Below are positions 7,013-14,481 of a stretch of DNA of 33,936 nucleotides, piece by piece; position 1 is the stretch's first letter; every line of letters begins with the position of its first letter. Position numbers and translations under genes: made by a program. The stretch comes from Pseudomonas aegrilactucae. Lineage in GTDB: Bacteria; Pseudomonadota; Gammaproteobacteria; Pseudomonadales; Pseudomonadaceae. The stretch spans positions 1 to 33,936 of the forward strand of contig NZ_JAHTBI010000097.1 in assembly GCF_019168305.1 (NCBI RefSeq), given 5' to 3'. Under the pieces are notes generated by a model, which saw only the letters and a list, made by a program, of their open reading frames with translations, did not search any database and was not told the origin of the DNA.

Positions 7013-8581
7013 ATGACTGCACTGGACACAACTACCGTCGTGGCAGTGATTGGTGCCGGCGCAATGGGCGCCGGTATCGCCCAGGTGGCAGCGCAGGCCG
7101 GGCACCCGGTGCTGCTGCACGACATGCGCCCTGGCGCTGCGCAGGCGGCTATCGAAGGGTTGGGCGTGCAACTGGGCAAGCGGGTGGGCCAGGGCAAGCT
7201 GAGCGCGCAGCAGCGTGATGCCACGCTGGCCCGTCTGCACGCGGTGCAGGCGTTGGAAGAACTGGCGGACGCAGGCCTGGTGATCGAAGCCATCGTCGAG
7301 AACCTGCACGCCAAGCGCGAGCTGTTTGCGCGGCTGGAGGCGATCTGCCCGGCTGGCTGCGTGCTGGCCAGCAACACCTCGTCGCTGTCGATCACCCGTA
7401 TCGCCGCCGGCCTGGCGCGCCCCGAACGTTTCCTGGGTGTGCACTTCTTCAACCCTGCGCCGGTGATGGCGCTGGTCGAGATCGTCTCGGGCCTGGCCAC
7501 CGCGCCTGAGGTGGCGGCCAGCCTGCATGCCACGGCCAGGGCCTGGGGCAAGGCACCGGTGCATGCCAGCTCGACGCCCGGGTTTATCGTCAATCGCGTG
7601 GCCCGCCCGTTCTATGCCGAAAGCCTGCGGCTGCTGCAGGAAGGCGCGGCCGACTGCGCGACCCTGGATGCACTGATGCGTGATGCCGGTGGCTTTCGCA
7701 TGGGTGCTTTCGAGCTGACCGACCTGATCGGGCACGACGTCAATTACGCGGTGACCTGTTCGGTATTCGAGGCCTACTACGGCGACATGCGCTTTCAGCC
7801 GTCGCTGATCCAGGCGGCGCTGGTGGATGCCGGCCGGTTGGGGCGCAAGGCCGGGCAGGGGTTCTATGACTATGGCCCTGCGGCGGCACGCCCGGTGGTG
7901 AGTGAATTGCGCAGTGGTGTGCGCGTCGATGAATGCGTGGTCGAGGGCGACCTGGGTATTGCGCAGAGCCTGCTGGCGCGCATCGAGGCGCAGGGCGTCA
8001 AGGTTTCCCGGGCCCCATCGCGGGTCAAGCCCGCTCCCACAGCAATGCCGGGCAGCGCAGATCTTTTTGGGCGCGGTGTCATTCGCGTGGGCGATGCCGT
8101 GCTGGCCCTCAGCGACGGCCGCCTGGCCAGTCAGCGCGCCCGCGACGAAGGCCTGCACAACCTGGTGCTGTTCGACCTGGCACTGGACTACGCCACGGCC
8201 AGCCGCATTGCCATCAGTTGGTCGGCCGACACCACTACAGCCGCCCGCGACCAGGCCGTAGCGTTGCTGCAGGCTGCTGGCCTGGTGGTCAGTCCGCTGG
8301 CCGACCTGCCAGGGCTGTTGGTGCTGCGCACCGTCGCCATGCTCGCCAACGAGGCGGCCGATGCCGTGCTCAATGGTGTGGCCAGCGCCGCAGACGTGGA
8401 CCTGGCCATGCGCAAGGGCGTGAACTACCCGCAGGGCCCGCTGGCCTGGGCCGACGCCATCGGCCTGCCCGGCGTGCTCGCGGTACTCGACAACCTGCAG
8501 GCCAGCTACGGTGAAAGCCGCTACCGGCCTTCATTGCTGATACGGCGCGCGGTTGCCGAAGGGGGTGCCTTGCATGACTGA
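7013..8581 (+). CDS. paaH: 3-hydroxyadipyl-CoA dehydrogenase PaaH, with a REP-derived insert
   Basis: A 522-residue NAD-dependent dehydrogenase that oxidises 3-hydroxyadipyl-CoA to 3-oxoadipyl-CoA. The Rossmann motif GAGAMGAGI lies at 14-22, followed by the catalytic region LASNTSSLSIT and the HFFNPAPVM signature. Two 3HCDH C-terminal modules follow (about 185-285 and 420-515). Residues 336-346 (SRVKPAPTAMP) are encoded by a REP palindrome in frame in the interdomain region, which probably explains a length somewhat above the roughly 500 residues usual for Pseudomonas homologues (recalled, not checked). AAGGGG precedes the ATG at 7013; an in-frame GTG at 7004 overlaps paaG. The last 8 bases overlap paaI. 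The P. putida U name is PhaC. Confidence 0.92.
   Translation: MTALDTTTVVAVIGAGAMGAGIAQVAAQAGHPVLLHDMRPGAAQAAIEGLGVQLGKRVGQGKLSAQQRDATLARLHAVQALEELADAGLVIEAIVENLHAKRELFARLEAICPAGCVLASNTSSLSITRIAAGLARPERFLGVHFFNPAPVMALVEIVSGLATAPEVAASLHATARAWGKAPVHASSTPGFIVNRVARPFYAESLRLLQEGAADCATLDALMRDAGGFRMGAFELTDLIGHDVNYAVTCSVFEAYYGDMRFQPSLIQAALVDAGRLGRKAGQGFYDYGPAAARPVVSELRSGVRVDECVVEGDLGIAQSLLARIEAQGVKVSRAPSRVKPAPTAMPGSADLFGRGVIRVGDAVLALSDGRLASQRARDEGLHNLVLFDLALDYATASRIAISWSADTTTAARDQAVALLQAAGLVVSPLADLPGLLVLRTVAMLANEAADAVLNGVASAADVDLAMRKGVNYPQGPLAWADAIGLPGVLAVLDNLQASYGESRYRPSLLIRRAVAEGGALHD
8018..8042 (+). repeat. REP palindrome inside the paaH coding region
   Basis: The hairpin GCGGG-TCAAG-CCCGC (8020-8034), followed by TCCCACAG, has the form of a P. 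putida REP element (CGCGGG...CCCGCTCC(C/T)ACAG). It is in frame and encodes SRVKPAPT, a peptide typical of translated REPs. It belongs to a different REP subtype from the GCTGGC...GCCAGC elements between operons in this window. Confidence 0.8.
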
Positions 8582-9023
8582 CCTTCACGCGATGAGCCTG
8601 GCCAGCCAGTGCGCCCACGCCATGTTCGGCCGCGACCGCGCCAGCCTTGCGCTGGGCATGCAGTTGCTGGCGGTGGCGCCGGGCAAGGCCGAGGTGAGCA
8701 TGCCGGTGCGCGCCGACATGATCCAGGGCCATGGCAGCTGTCATGGCGGCTACCTCTTCACCCTGGCCGATTCGGCCTTTGCGGTGGCCTGCAATACCTA
8801 CAACCAGGTCACCATCGGCCTTGGCTGCAGCATCGACTACATCGCGCCGGCATTCGAAGGCGACACGCTCACTGCGTGTTGCCTGGAGCAGAGCCGCGGC
8901 GGGCGCACCGGCAACTACGACGTGCGCGTCGAGAACCAGAACGGACAGCTGATCGCGCTGTTCCATGGCAAATCCTACAAGGTGCAAGGCACAGTGCTTG
9001 CCCAGGAGACCTCACATGACTGA
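8574..9023 (+). CDS. paaI: Hydroxyphenylacetyl-CoA thioesterase PaaI
   Basis: A 149-residue single hotdog-fold thioesterase. PaaI removes CoA from hydroxyphenylacetyl-CoA by-products and so rescues CoA from failed ring epoxidation. The core reads GHGSCHGGYLFTLADSAFA (about 51-69), with the HGG and catalytic Asp typical of the family, and GCSIDYIAPA downstream. The ATG at 8574 overlaps the paaH stop in the octamer ATGACTGA; the same octamer forms the paaI/paaJ junction. The frame is open a few codons upstream, but the overlap start gives the family length. Confidence 0.92.
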   Translation: MTDLHAMSLASQCAHAMFGRDRASLALGMQLLAVAPGKAEVSMPVRADMIQGHGSCHGGYLFTLADSAFAVACNTYNQVTIGLGCSIDYIAPAFEGDTLTACCLEQSRGGRTGNYDVRVENQNGQLIALFHGKSYKVQGTVLAQETSHD

Positions 9024-10221
9024 TGCCCTGATCATCGATGCCGTACGCACGCCCATCGGGCGCTACGCCGGTGCCCTCAGCAGCGTACGCGCCGACGACC
9101 TGGGTGCGGTGCCGCTGCGCGAACTGATGGCGCGCTACCCGCAGGTGGACTGGTCGCAGGTGGACGATGTGCTGTACGGCTGCGCCAACCAGGCCGGCGA
9201 AGACAATCGCAATGTGGCGCGCATGTCGGCGCTGCTGGCCGGCCTGCCGATCGAGGTGCCGGGCACCACGGTCAACCGCCTGTGCGGCTCGGGCATGGAC
9301 GCCATCGGCCTGGGCGCGCGGTCCATCCGCAGCGGCGAAGCCGGGCTGCTGCTGGTGGGCGGGGTCGAGTCGATGTCGCGTGCACCGCTGGTGATGGGCA
9401 AGGCCGAGCAGGCCTTTGCGCGCCAGGCGCAGCTGTACGACACCACCATTGGCTGGCGCTTCGTCAACGCGGCGATGGAAAAGGCGTATGGTATCGATTC
9501 GATGCCCGAAACCGCCGAAAACGTCGCAGAACAGTTCGGTGTTTCGCGCGCCGACCAGGACGCCTTCGCCGTGCGCAGCCAGCAGCGTGCAGCGGCGGCG
9601 CAGGCCAGTGGGCGCCTGGCGCGGGAGATCGTGCCGGTGTCGATTGCCCAGCGCAAGGGCGAGCCCAGGCGGGTCGAGCACGACGAACACCCGCGTGGCG
9701 ACACCACGCTGGAGATGTTGCAGCGCTTGCCCACGCCGTTTCGCCAGGGTGGCAGCATCACGGCGGGCAATGCCTCGGGGGTCAACGATGGTGCCTGTGC
9801 GCTGTTGCTGGCCAGCCCCGCGCAGGCGGCCCGCTTCGGGCTCAAGGCGCGGGGGCGGGTGGTGGCGATGGCGACTGCCGGGGTCGAACCGCGCATCATG
9901 GGCATCGGCCCGGTACCGGCCACGCGCAAGGTGCTGGAGCGGGCCAACCTGAGCCTGGCCGACATGGACGTCATAGAACTGAACGAGGCCTTTGCCGCGC
10001 AAGGCCTGGCCGTGCTGCGCGAACTGGGCCTGGCCGACGACGACCCGCGGGTCAACCCCAATGGCGGCGCCATCGCCCTGGGGCACCCGCTGGGCATGAG
10101 CGGTGCGCGGTTGGTGACCACGGCGCTGACGGAGCTGGAACTGCGCGGTGGGCGGTACGCGTTATGCACCATGTGCATTGGCGTGGGGCAGGGCATCGCG
10201 ATGATCATCGAGCGAGCCTGA
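9016..10221 (+). CDS. paaJ: 3-oxoadipyl-CoA / 3-oxo-5,6-dehydrosuberyl-CoA thiolase PaaJ
   Basis: A 401-residue thiolase, the family length. It cleaves 3-oxo-5,6-dehydrosuberyl-CoA and 3-oxoadipyl-CoA with CoA, giving acetyl-CoA and finally succinyl-CoA. Visible catalytic residues are Cys90 (NRLCGSGMDAI), His357 (ALGHPLGMSGAR) and Cys387 (CTMCIGVGQG). The AGGAG about 9 bp before the ATG at 9016 lies inside paaI, and the ATG overlaps the paaI stop by 8 bases. PcaF is a close paralogue in the beta-ketoadipate route; the position in the paa run favours PaaJ. The P. putida U name is PhaD. Confidence 0.92.
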   Translation: MTDALIIDAVRTPIGRYAGALSSVRADDLGAVPLRELMARYPQVDWSQVDDVLYGCANQAGEDNRNVARMSALLAGLPIEVPGTTVNRLCGSGMDAIGLGARSIRSGEAGLLLVGGVESMSRAPLVMGKAEQAFARQAQLYDTTIGWRFVNAAMEKAYGIDSMPETAENVAEQFGVSRADQDAFAVRSQQRAAAAQASGRLAREIVPVSIAQRKGEPRRVEHDEHPRGDTTLEMLQRLPTPFRQGGSITAGNASGVNDGACALLLASPAQAARFGLKARGRVVAMATAGVEPRIMGIGPVPATRKVLERANLSLADMDVIELNEAFAAQGLAVLRELGLADDDPRVNPNGGAIALGHPLGMSGARLVTTALTELELRGGRYALCTMCIGVGQGIAMIIERA

Positions 10222-10235
10222 GCCGTTGACACTGC

Positions 10236-10253
10236 GGGAGTCGTGCAACTCCC
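10236..10253 (+). other. Intercistronic hairpin paaJ-paaK
   Basis: GGGAGT-CGTGCA-ACTCCC forms a 6-bp stem in the 82-bp gap between paaJ and paaK. There is no T tract. It may tune mRNA stability or partial read-through into paaK. Confidence 0.4.
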
Positions 10254-10303
10254 ACACTCGGGCCCATCCGGGGCTGAACCATAAAAAGAATCAGAGTGAA
10301 CAC

Positions 10304-11620
10304 ATGAACATGGCCGCCTTGAACACTGCTGTACTCGACCCGCTGGAGACCGCCAGCATCGATGAACTGCGCCAGCACCAGCTTGACCGGCTGCGCTGGA
10401 GCCTGGCCCACGCCTACCAGAACGTGCCGCTGTACCGTCAGCGTTTCGACCAGTTGGGCGTGCACCCTGATGAGGTGCGCTCGCTGGACGACCTGGCGAA
10501 GTTCCCCTTCACCACCAAGTCCGACCTGCGCGACAACTACCCCTACGGCATGTTTGCCGTGCCGATGCACGACGTGGTGCGCGTGCATGCCTCCAGCGGT
10601 ACGACTGGCAAGCCGACGGTGGTGGGCTACACGCAAAACGACATCGACACCTGGGCCAATGTGGTGGCGCGCTCGATTCGCGCCGCGGGCGGGCGCAAGG
10701 GCGACAAGGTGCATGTGTCGTACGGGTACGGCCTGTTCACCGGTGGCCTGGGCGCGCATTACGGTGCCGAACGCCTGGGCTGCACGGTGATCCCGATGTC
10801 GGGCGGGCAGACCGAGAAGCAGGTGCAACTGATCAATGATTTCCAGCCGGACATCATCATGGTCACGCCCTCGTACATGCTCAACCTGGCCGACGAGATC
10901 GAGCGCCAGGGGCTGGACCCGCACAAGCTGGCGCTGCGCCTGGGCATCTTTGGCGCCGAGCCGTGGACCGACGAGCTGCGTCGCTCCATCGAGCAGCGCA
11001 TGGGCATCACCGCGCTGGATATCTACGGGCTGTCGGAAATCATGGGCCCGGGCGTGGCCATGGAATGCGCCGAGACCAAGGACGGGCCGACGATCTGGGA
11101 GGACCACTTCTACCCCGAGATCATCGACCCGGTGACCGGTGCGGTGCTGCCCGACGGGCAGATGGGCGAGCTGGTGTTCACCTCGCTGAGCAAGGAGGCG
11201 TTGCCGATGATCCGCTATCGCACCCGCGACCTGACGCGGCTGTTGCCAGGCACGGCGCGGCCGATGCGGCGCATCGACAAGATCACCGGGCGCAGTGACG
11301 ACATGCTGATCGTACGGGGCGTCAACGTGTTCCCGACGCAGATCGAAGAGCAGGTGCTTAAAATAAAACAGTTTTCAGAGTGTTATGAGATCTATCTGTA
11401 TCGCGATGGAAATCTCGATACGGTGGATGTGCACGTCGAACTGCGCCCCGATTGCCAGCATTACGACGAGGCCCAGCGCAAGCTGCTGACCGCCGAGCTG
11501 GGCAAGCAGATCAAGACCTACATCGGCATCAGCACGCGCATCGTGCTGATGCCGGTGGGGGCGCTCAAGCGTTCGGAGGGCAAGGCGTGTCATGTGTATG
11601 ACAGGCGCCTGGCGGGCTGA
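10304..11620 (+). CDS. paaK: Phenylacetate-CoA ligase PaaK
   Basis: A 438-residue AMP-forming ligase that activates phenylacetate with ATP and CoA, the entry step of the pathway and the source of the PaaX inducer. The P-loop SSGTTGKPT lies at 97-105, DIYGLSEIMGPG is the adenylate-binding region, and the C-terminal domain includes GRSDDMLIVRGVNVFPTQIE and KRSEGKACHV with the catalytic-type lysine. The ATG at 10304 gives the family length; the frame is open 26 codons upstream, but that stretch is intergenic. The local sequence around 11358-11420 is less GC-rich than its surroundings without disturbing the frame. It is the last gene before a strong terminator. The P. putida U name is PhaE. Confidence 0.95.
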   Translation: MNMAALNTAVLDPLETASIDELRQHQLDRLRWSLAHAYQNVPLYRQRFDQLGVHPDEVRSLDDLAKFPFTTKSDLRDNYPYGMFAVPMHDVVRVHASSGTTGKPTVVGYTQNDIDTWANVVARSIRAAGGRKGDKVHVSYGYGLFTGGLGAHYGAERLGCTVIPMSGGQTEKQVQLINDFQPDIIMVTPSYMLNLADEIERQGLDPHKLALRLGIFGAEPWTDELRRSIEQRMGITALDIYGLSEIMGPGVAMECAETKDGPTIWEDHFYPEIIDPVTGAVLPDGQMGELVFTSLSKEALPMIRYRTRDLTRLLPGTARPMRRIDKITGRSDDMLIVRGVNVFPTQIEEQVLKIKQFSECYEIYLYRDGNLDTVDVHVELRPDCQHYDEAQRKLLTAELGKQIKTYIGISTRIVLMPVGALKRSEGKACHVYDRRLAG

Positions 11621-11636
11621 TAGCTGATGGCTGCAC

Positions 11637-11665
11637 AAGCCCCGACCTGGTCGGGGCTTTTTTTT
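11637..11665 (+). terminator. Rho-independent terminator of paaFGHIJK
   Basis: AAGCCCCGACC (11637-11647) pairs with GGTCGGGGCTT (11649-11659), followed by a T tract to 11665. It lies 16 bp after the paaK stop and separates paaFGHIJK from paaABCDE. Confidence 0.92.
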
Positions 11666-11668
11666 GCG

Positions 11669-11747
11669 CCCTTCGCTGGCAAGCCAGCTCCCACAAGGAT
11701 CTAAGTGCGCTGCAGAACCCTGTGGGAGCTGGCTTGCCAGCGAAGGG
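11669..11747. repeat. REPIN 1 (inverted REP pair)
   Basis: Two 27-base arms (11669-11695 and 11721-11747) are perfect inverted copies built on GCTGGCAAGCCAGC plus TCCCACA, separated by 25 bases. It lies between the paaK terminator and the paaA promoter region. Confidence 0.9.
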
Positions 11748-11753
11748 GTCGGC

Positions 11754-11765
11754 AAAAGCGATACA
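11754..11765 (-). promoter_or_regulatory. TGTATCGC box 3 (candidate PaaX operator, inverted)
   Basis: AAAAGCGATACA on the plus strand is the inverted form of TGTATCGCTTTT. It faces box 4 in the paaA promoter, about 50 bp away, so the pair may allow looping or cooperative repression. Confidence 0.5.
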
Positions 11766-11793
11766 AAAAATATTAGATACACGAAAAAGCTGT

Positions 11794-11822
11794 TTGATAT
11801 TGGATTGTGTATCGCTTATAAA
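11794..11822 (+). promoter_or_regulatory. paaA promoter with TGTATCGC box in spacer
   Basis: TTGATA (11794-11799) and TATAAA (11817-11822) are 17 bp apart, close to the sigma-70 consensus, about 40 bp upstream of paaA. The spacer contains TTGTGTATCGCTTA, whose first 11 bases are identical to the paaF promoter box, so a repressor bound there would cover the core promoter. Confidence 0.7.
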
Positions 11823-11862
11823 TACTCCCATGCCCAACCAGCCTTGAGGCGGGAGCCCGAAC

Positions 11863-12852
11863 ATGTACGCACAGCTTGTCGAAACCGGCGTCAAACGCAT
11901 CCAGTCCCTGGACGAGATGTCACCCCAGGAACGTGCCTTCCAGGAAAAGATCGACGCCGAGATCAAGATCGAAGCCAAGAACTGGATGCCCGACGCCTAC
12001 CGCCAGACCCTCATCCGCCAGATATCCCAGCATGCCCACTCCGAAATCGTCGGCATGCTGCCCGAGGGCAACTGGGTCACCCGTGCCCCCACCCTCAAGC
12101 GCAAGCTGCAACTGATGGCCAAGATCCAGGACGAAGCCGGCCACGGCCTGTACCTGTACAGCGCCATGGAAACCCTGGGCGCCGACCGCGACGAAGAGAT
12201 CGCCAAGCTGCACAGCGGCAAGGCCAAGTACTCCAGCATCTTCAATTACCCGACCCTGAACTGGGCCGACATGGGCGCGGTGGGCTGGCTGGTGGATGGC
12301 GCCGCCATCGTCAACCAGGTGGTGCTGCAGCGCACCTCGTACGGCCCGTACGCGCGGGCCATGGTGCGCATCTGCAAGGAGGAGAGCTTCCACCAGCGCC
12401 AGGGCTACGAGCTGCTGCTGACCATGATGCGCCAGGGCACCCAGGCCCAGAAGGACATGGTGCAGGACGCGATCAACCGCCTGTGGTGGCCGGCGCTGAT
12501 GATGTTCGGCCCCAGCGACGACAACTCGCCCAACAGCGCCCAGTCCATGGCCTGGAAGATCAAGCGCCAGAGCAACGACGAACTGCGCCAGCGCTTCGTC
12601 GACCAGACCCTCCCGCAGCTCGAACTGCTGGGCTGCACCGCCCCCGATCCGGACCTGAAATGGAACGCCGAGCGCGGCCATTACGACTTCGGCCAGATCC
12701 AGTGGCAGGAATTCTTCGAGGTGCTCAAGGGCAATGGCCCGTGCAACCAGGAACGTCTGGCCACCCGCCGCAACGCCATCGAAAGCGGCGCCTGGGTGCG
12801 TGAAGCCGCGGTCGCCTACGCCCGCAAACAACAGAACAAGAACGCCGCCTGA
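11863..12852 (+). CDS. paaA: Phenylacetyl-CoA 1,2-epoxidase catalytic subunit PaaA
   Basis: A 329-residue ferritin-like diiron protein, the catalytic subunit of the multicomponent oxygenase that epoxidises phenylacetyl-CoA at C1-C2 using O2 and electrons from PaaE. Two ExxH-type metal-binding helices are visible: E91-A-G-H94 and E174-S-F-H177 within CKEESFHQRQG. GGGAG at 11851-11855 precedes the ATG at 11863. A small hairpin (GCCGC-CTGAA-GCGGC, 12844-12858) spans the stop codon. It is first in paaABCDE; the next start is 26 bp away. The P. putida U name is PhaF. Confidence 0.96.
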   Translation: MYAQLVETGVKRIQSLDEMSPQERAFQEKIDAEIKIEAKNWMPDAYRQTLIRQISQHAHSEIVGMLPEGNWVTRAPTLKRKLQLMAKIQDEAGHGLYLYSAMETLGADRDEEIAKLHSGKAKYSSIFNYPTLNWADMGAVGWLVDGAAIVNQVVLQRTSYGPYARAMVRICKEESFHQRQGYELLLTMMRQGTQAQKDMVQDAINRLWWPALMMFGPSDDNSPNSAQSMAWKIKRQSNDELRQRFVDQTLPQLELLGCTAPDPDLKWNAERGHYDFGQIQWQEFFEVLKGNGPCNQERLATRRNAIESGAWVREAAVAYARKQQNKNAA

Positions 12853-12878
12853 AGCGGCGACTGATGGGAGATACCACG

Positions 12879-13160
12879 ATGTCTGTCTGGACCCTCTACG
12901 AAGTGTTCGTGCGCAGCAAGCACGGCCTCAACCACAAGCATGTGGGCAGTGTGCATGCGGCCGACGCGGCCATGGCCATCGAGAACGCCCGCGAGCTCTA
13001 CACCCGTCGCAGCGAAGGCGTGAGCCTGTGGGTGGTGCCCTCGGCGCTGATCGTGGCCTCGTCGCCGGATGAAAAAGACCCGCTGTTCGACCCGGCCGAC
13101 GACAAGGTCTACCGGCACGCCAGCTTCTATGAACTGCCCGACGAAGTCGGGCACATGTGA
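12879..13160 (+). CDS. paaB: Phenylacetyl-CoA epoxidase subunit PaaB
   Basis: A 93-residue subunit of the PaaABCE complex, the usual size. It is not catalytic and bridges or stabilises the PaaAC core. Typical features are WTLYEVFVRSKHGLNHKHVGS at the start and YRHASFYELPDEVGHM at the end. The ATG at 12879 is preceded by GGGAG at 12866-12870. An in-frame ATG at 12864 would place this ribosome-binding site inside the gene and is less likely. The gap to paaC is 8 bp. The P. putida U name is PhaO (often missed because it is small). Confidence 0.95.
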   Translation: MSVWTLYEVFVRSKHGLNHKHVGSVHAADAAMAIENARELYTRRSEGVSLWVVPSALIVASSPDEKDPLFDPADDKVYRHASFYELPDEVGHM

Positions 13161-13168
13161 GGCCGACC

Positions 13169-13930
13169 ATGACCACGCGAACCGATCTGATCGACTACCT
13201 GTTGCTGCTCGGCGACAGTGCCCTGATCCAGGGCCAGCGCCTGTGCGAATGGTGCGGCAAGGCGCCTGCCATCGAAGAAGAGCTGGCACTGATGAACGTG
13301 GGCCTGGACCTGGTGGGCCAGGCGCGCAACTGGCTGGACTACGCCGCCGAGCTGCTGGGCGACGGGCGCGATGCCGATGACCTGGCGTTCCGCCGTGACG
13401 AGCGCGCCTACCGCAACCTGCTGCTGGTCGAGCAACCCAACGGCGATTTTGCCGTGACCATGGCCAAGCAGTTCCTCTTCGATGCCTGGCACCTGCAGGT
13501 GCTGCAGGGCCTGTGCGAGTCGAGCGACGAGCGTATCGCCGGCATCGCCGCCAAGGCCCTCAAGGAAGTCACCTACCACCTGCGCCGCTCCAGCGAATGG
13601 GTGCAGCGCCTGGGCGGGGGTACCGACGAAAGCCGCCGGCGCATGCTGGCAGCGATCCCCCTGGTGTGGCGTTTCACGGTTGAGCTGGCCACGGGCAGCG
13701 ATGCCGAAACAGCCCTGGCCGCGGCGGGCATCGCCGCCAACCCGGCGCAGGTCGGCGCGGCATGGCTGCAACAGGTCGAGGCCACGTTCGCGTCGGTCGA
13801 ACTGCCGCTGCCACCGGTGGCCAACTACTTCTACCTCAGCGGGCGTACCGGCGTGCACACCGAGCACCTGGGCATCCTGCTGGCCGAAATGCAGTGCCTG
13901 CCACGGGCCTACCCCGATGCAACCTGGTGA
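13169..13930 (+). CDS. paaC: Phenylacetyl-CoA epoxidase structural subunit PaaC
   Basis: A 253-residue ferritin-like helical protein that pairs with PaaA in the epoxidase and is thought to lack a functional diiron centre of its own. The family pattern is clear in LLLGDSALIQGQRLCEWCGKAP, EELALMNVGLDLVGQARNWL and KEVTYHLRRSSEWVQRLGGGT. The ATG at 13169 is preferred over a GTG four codons upstream that overlaps the paaB stop. The 3' end overlaps paaD by 14 bases. The P. putida U name is PhaG. Confidence 0.95.
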   Translation: MTTRTDLIDYLLLLGDSALIQGQRLCEWCGKAPAIEEELALMNVGLDLVGQARNWLDYAAELLGDGRDADDLAFRRDERAYRNLLLVEQPNGDFAVTMAKQFLFDAWHLQVLQGLCESSDERIAGIAAKALKEVTYHLRRSSEWVQRLGGGTDESRRRMLAAIPLVWRFTVELATGSDAETALAAAGIAANPAQVGAAWLQQVEATFASVELPLPPVANYFYLSGRTGVHTEHLGILLAEMQCLPRAYPDATW

Positions 13931-14450
13931 GCTGATCGCCAGCGATCACGGTGCGCGGGCGCTGCGCACGGGTGACCTGAACCACGCCTGGACGGTGCTG
14001 GAACAGGTCATGGACCCGGAGGTGCCGGTGGTCAGCGTGGTCGACCTGGGCATTGTGCGTGACCTGTGCTGGCAGGCCGGGCACCTGCACCTTGTGGTCA
14101 CGCCGACCTATTCGGGCTGCCCGGCCACCGAGGTGATCGAGGGCGATATTCGCCAGGCGCTGGAGCAGGCCGGGTTCGCCGCGCCGTGCCTGGAGCGCCG
14201 GCTGACCCCGGCCTGGAACACCGACTGGATCACCGCGCAGGGGCGCGAACGCTTGCGTGCCTACGGCATCGCGCCGCCGGTGGGCAGTAGCAGCAAACGC
14301 AGCCTCTTGGGCGAGGGCCCGCAGGTGGCGTGCCCGGTGTGCGGCAGCCACCACACCGAGCTGCTCAGCCAGTTCGGCTCCACGGCTTGCAAGGCGCTGT
14401 ATCGCTGCCGCGAGTGCCTGGAACCTTTCGACTATTTCAAATGCATCTGA
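13917..14450 (+). CDS. paaD: PaaD, MIP18/DUF59-type assembly factor
   Basis: A 177-residue protein with an N-terminal MIP18 (DUF59) domain (DPEVPVVSVVDLGIVRDL, and SGCPATEVIEGDI with Cys68) and a C-terminal zinc-ribbon-like tail with C139, C142, C158, C164, C167 and C176. PaaD is needed for epoxidase activity in vivo, probably in Fe-S or diiron centre maturation rather than catalysis. The ATG at 13917 lies within the end of paaC, a 14-base overlap indicating translational coupling. The P. putida U name is PhaH. Confidence 0.93.
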   Translation: MQPGELIASDHGARALRTGDLNHAWTVLEQVMDPEVPVVSVVDLGIVRDLCWQAGHLHLVVTPTYSGCPATEVIEGDIRQALEQAGFAAPCLERRLTPAWNTDWITAQGRERLRAYGIAPPVGSSSKRSLLGEGPQVACPVCGSHHTELLSQFGSTACKALYRCRECLEPFDYFKCI

Positions 14451-14481
14451 GCGCCCAGGCGCCGTGCAGCGGGAGAACAGC

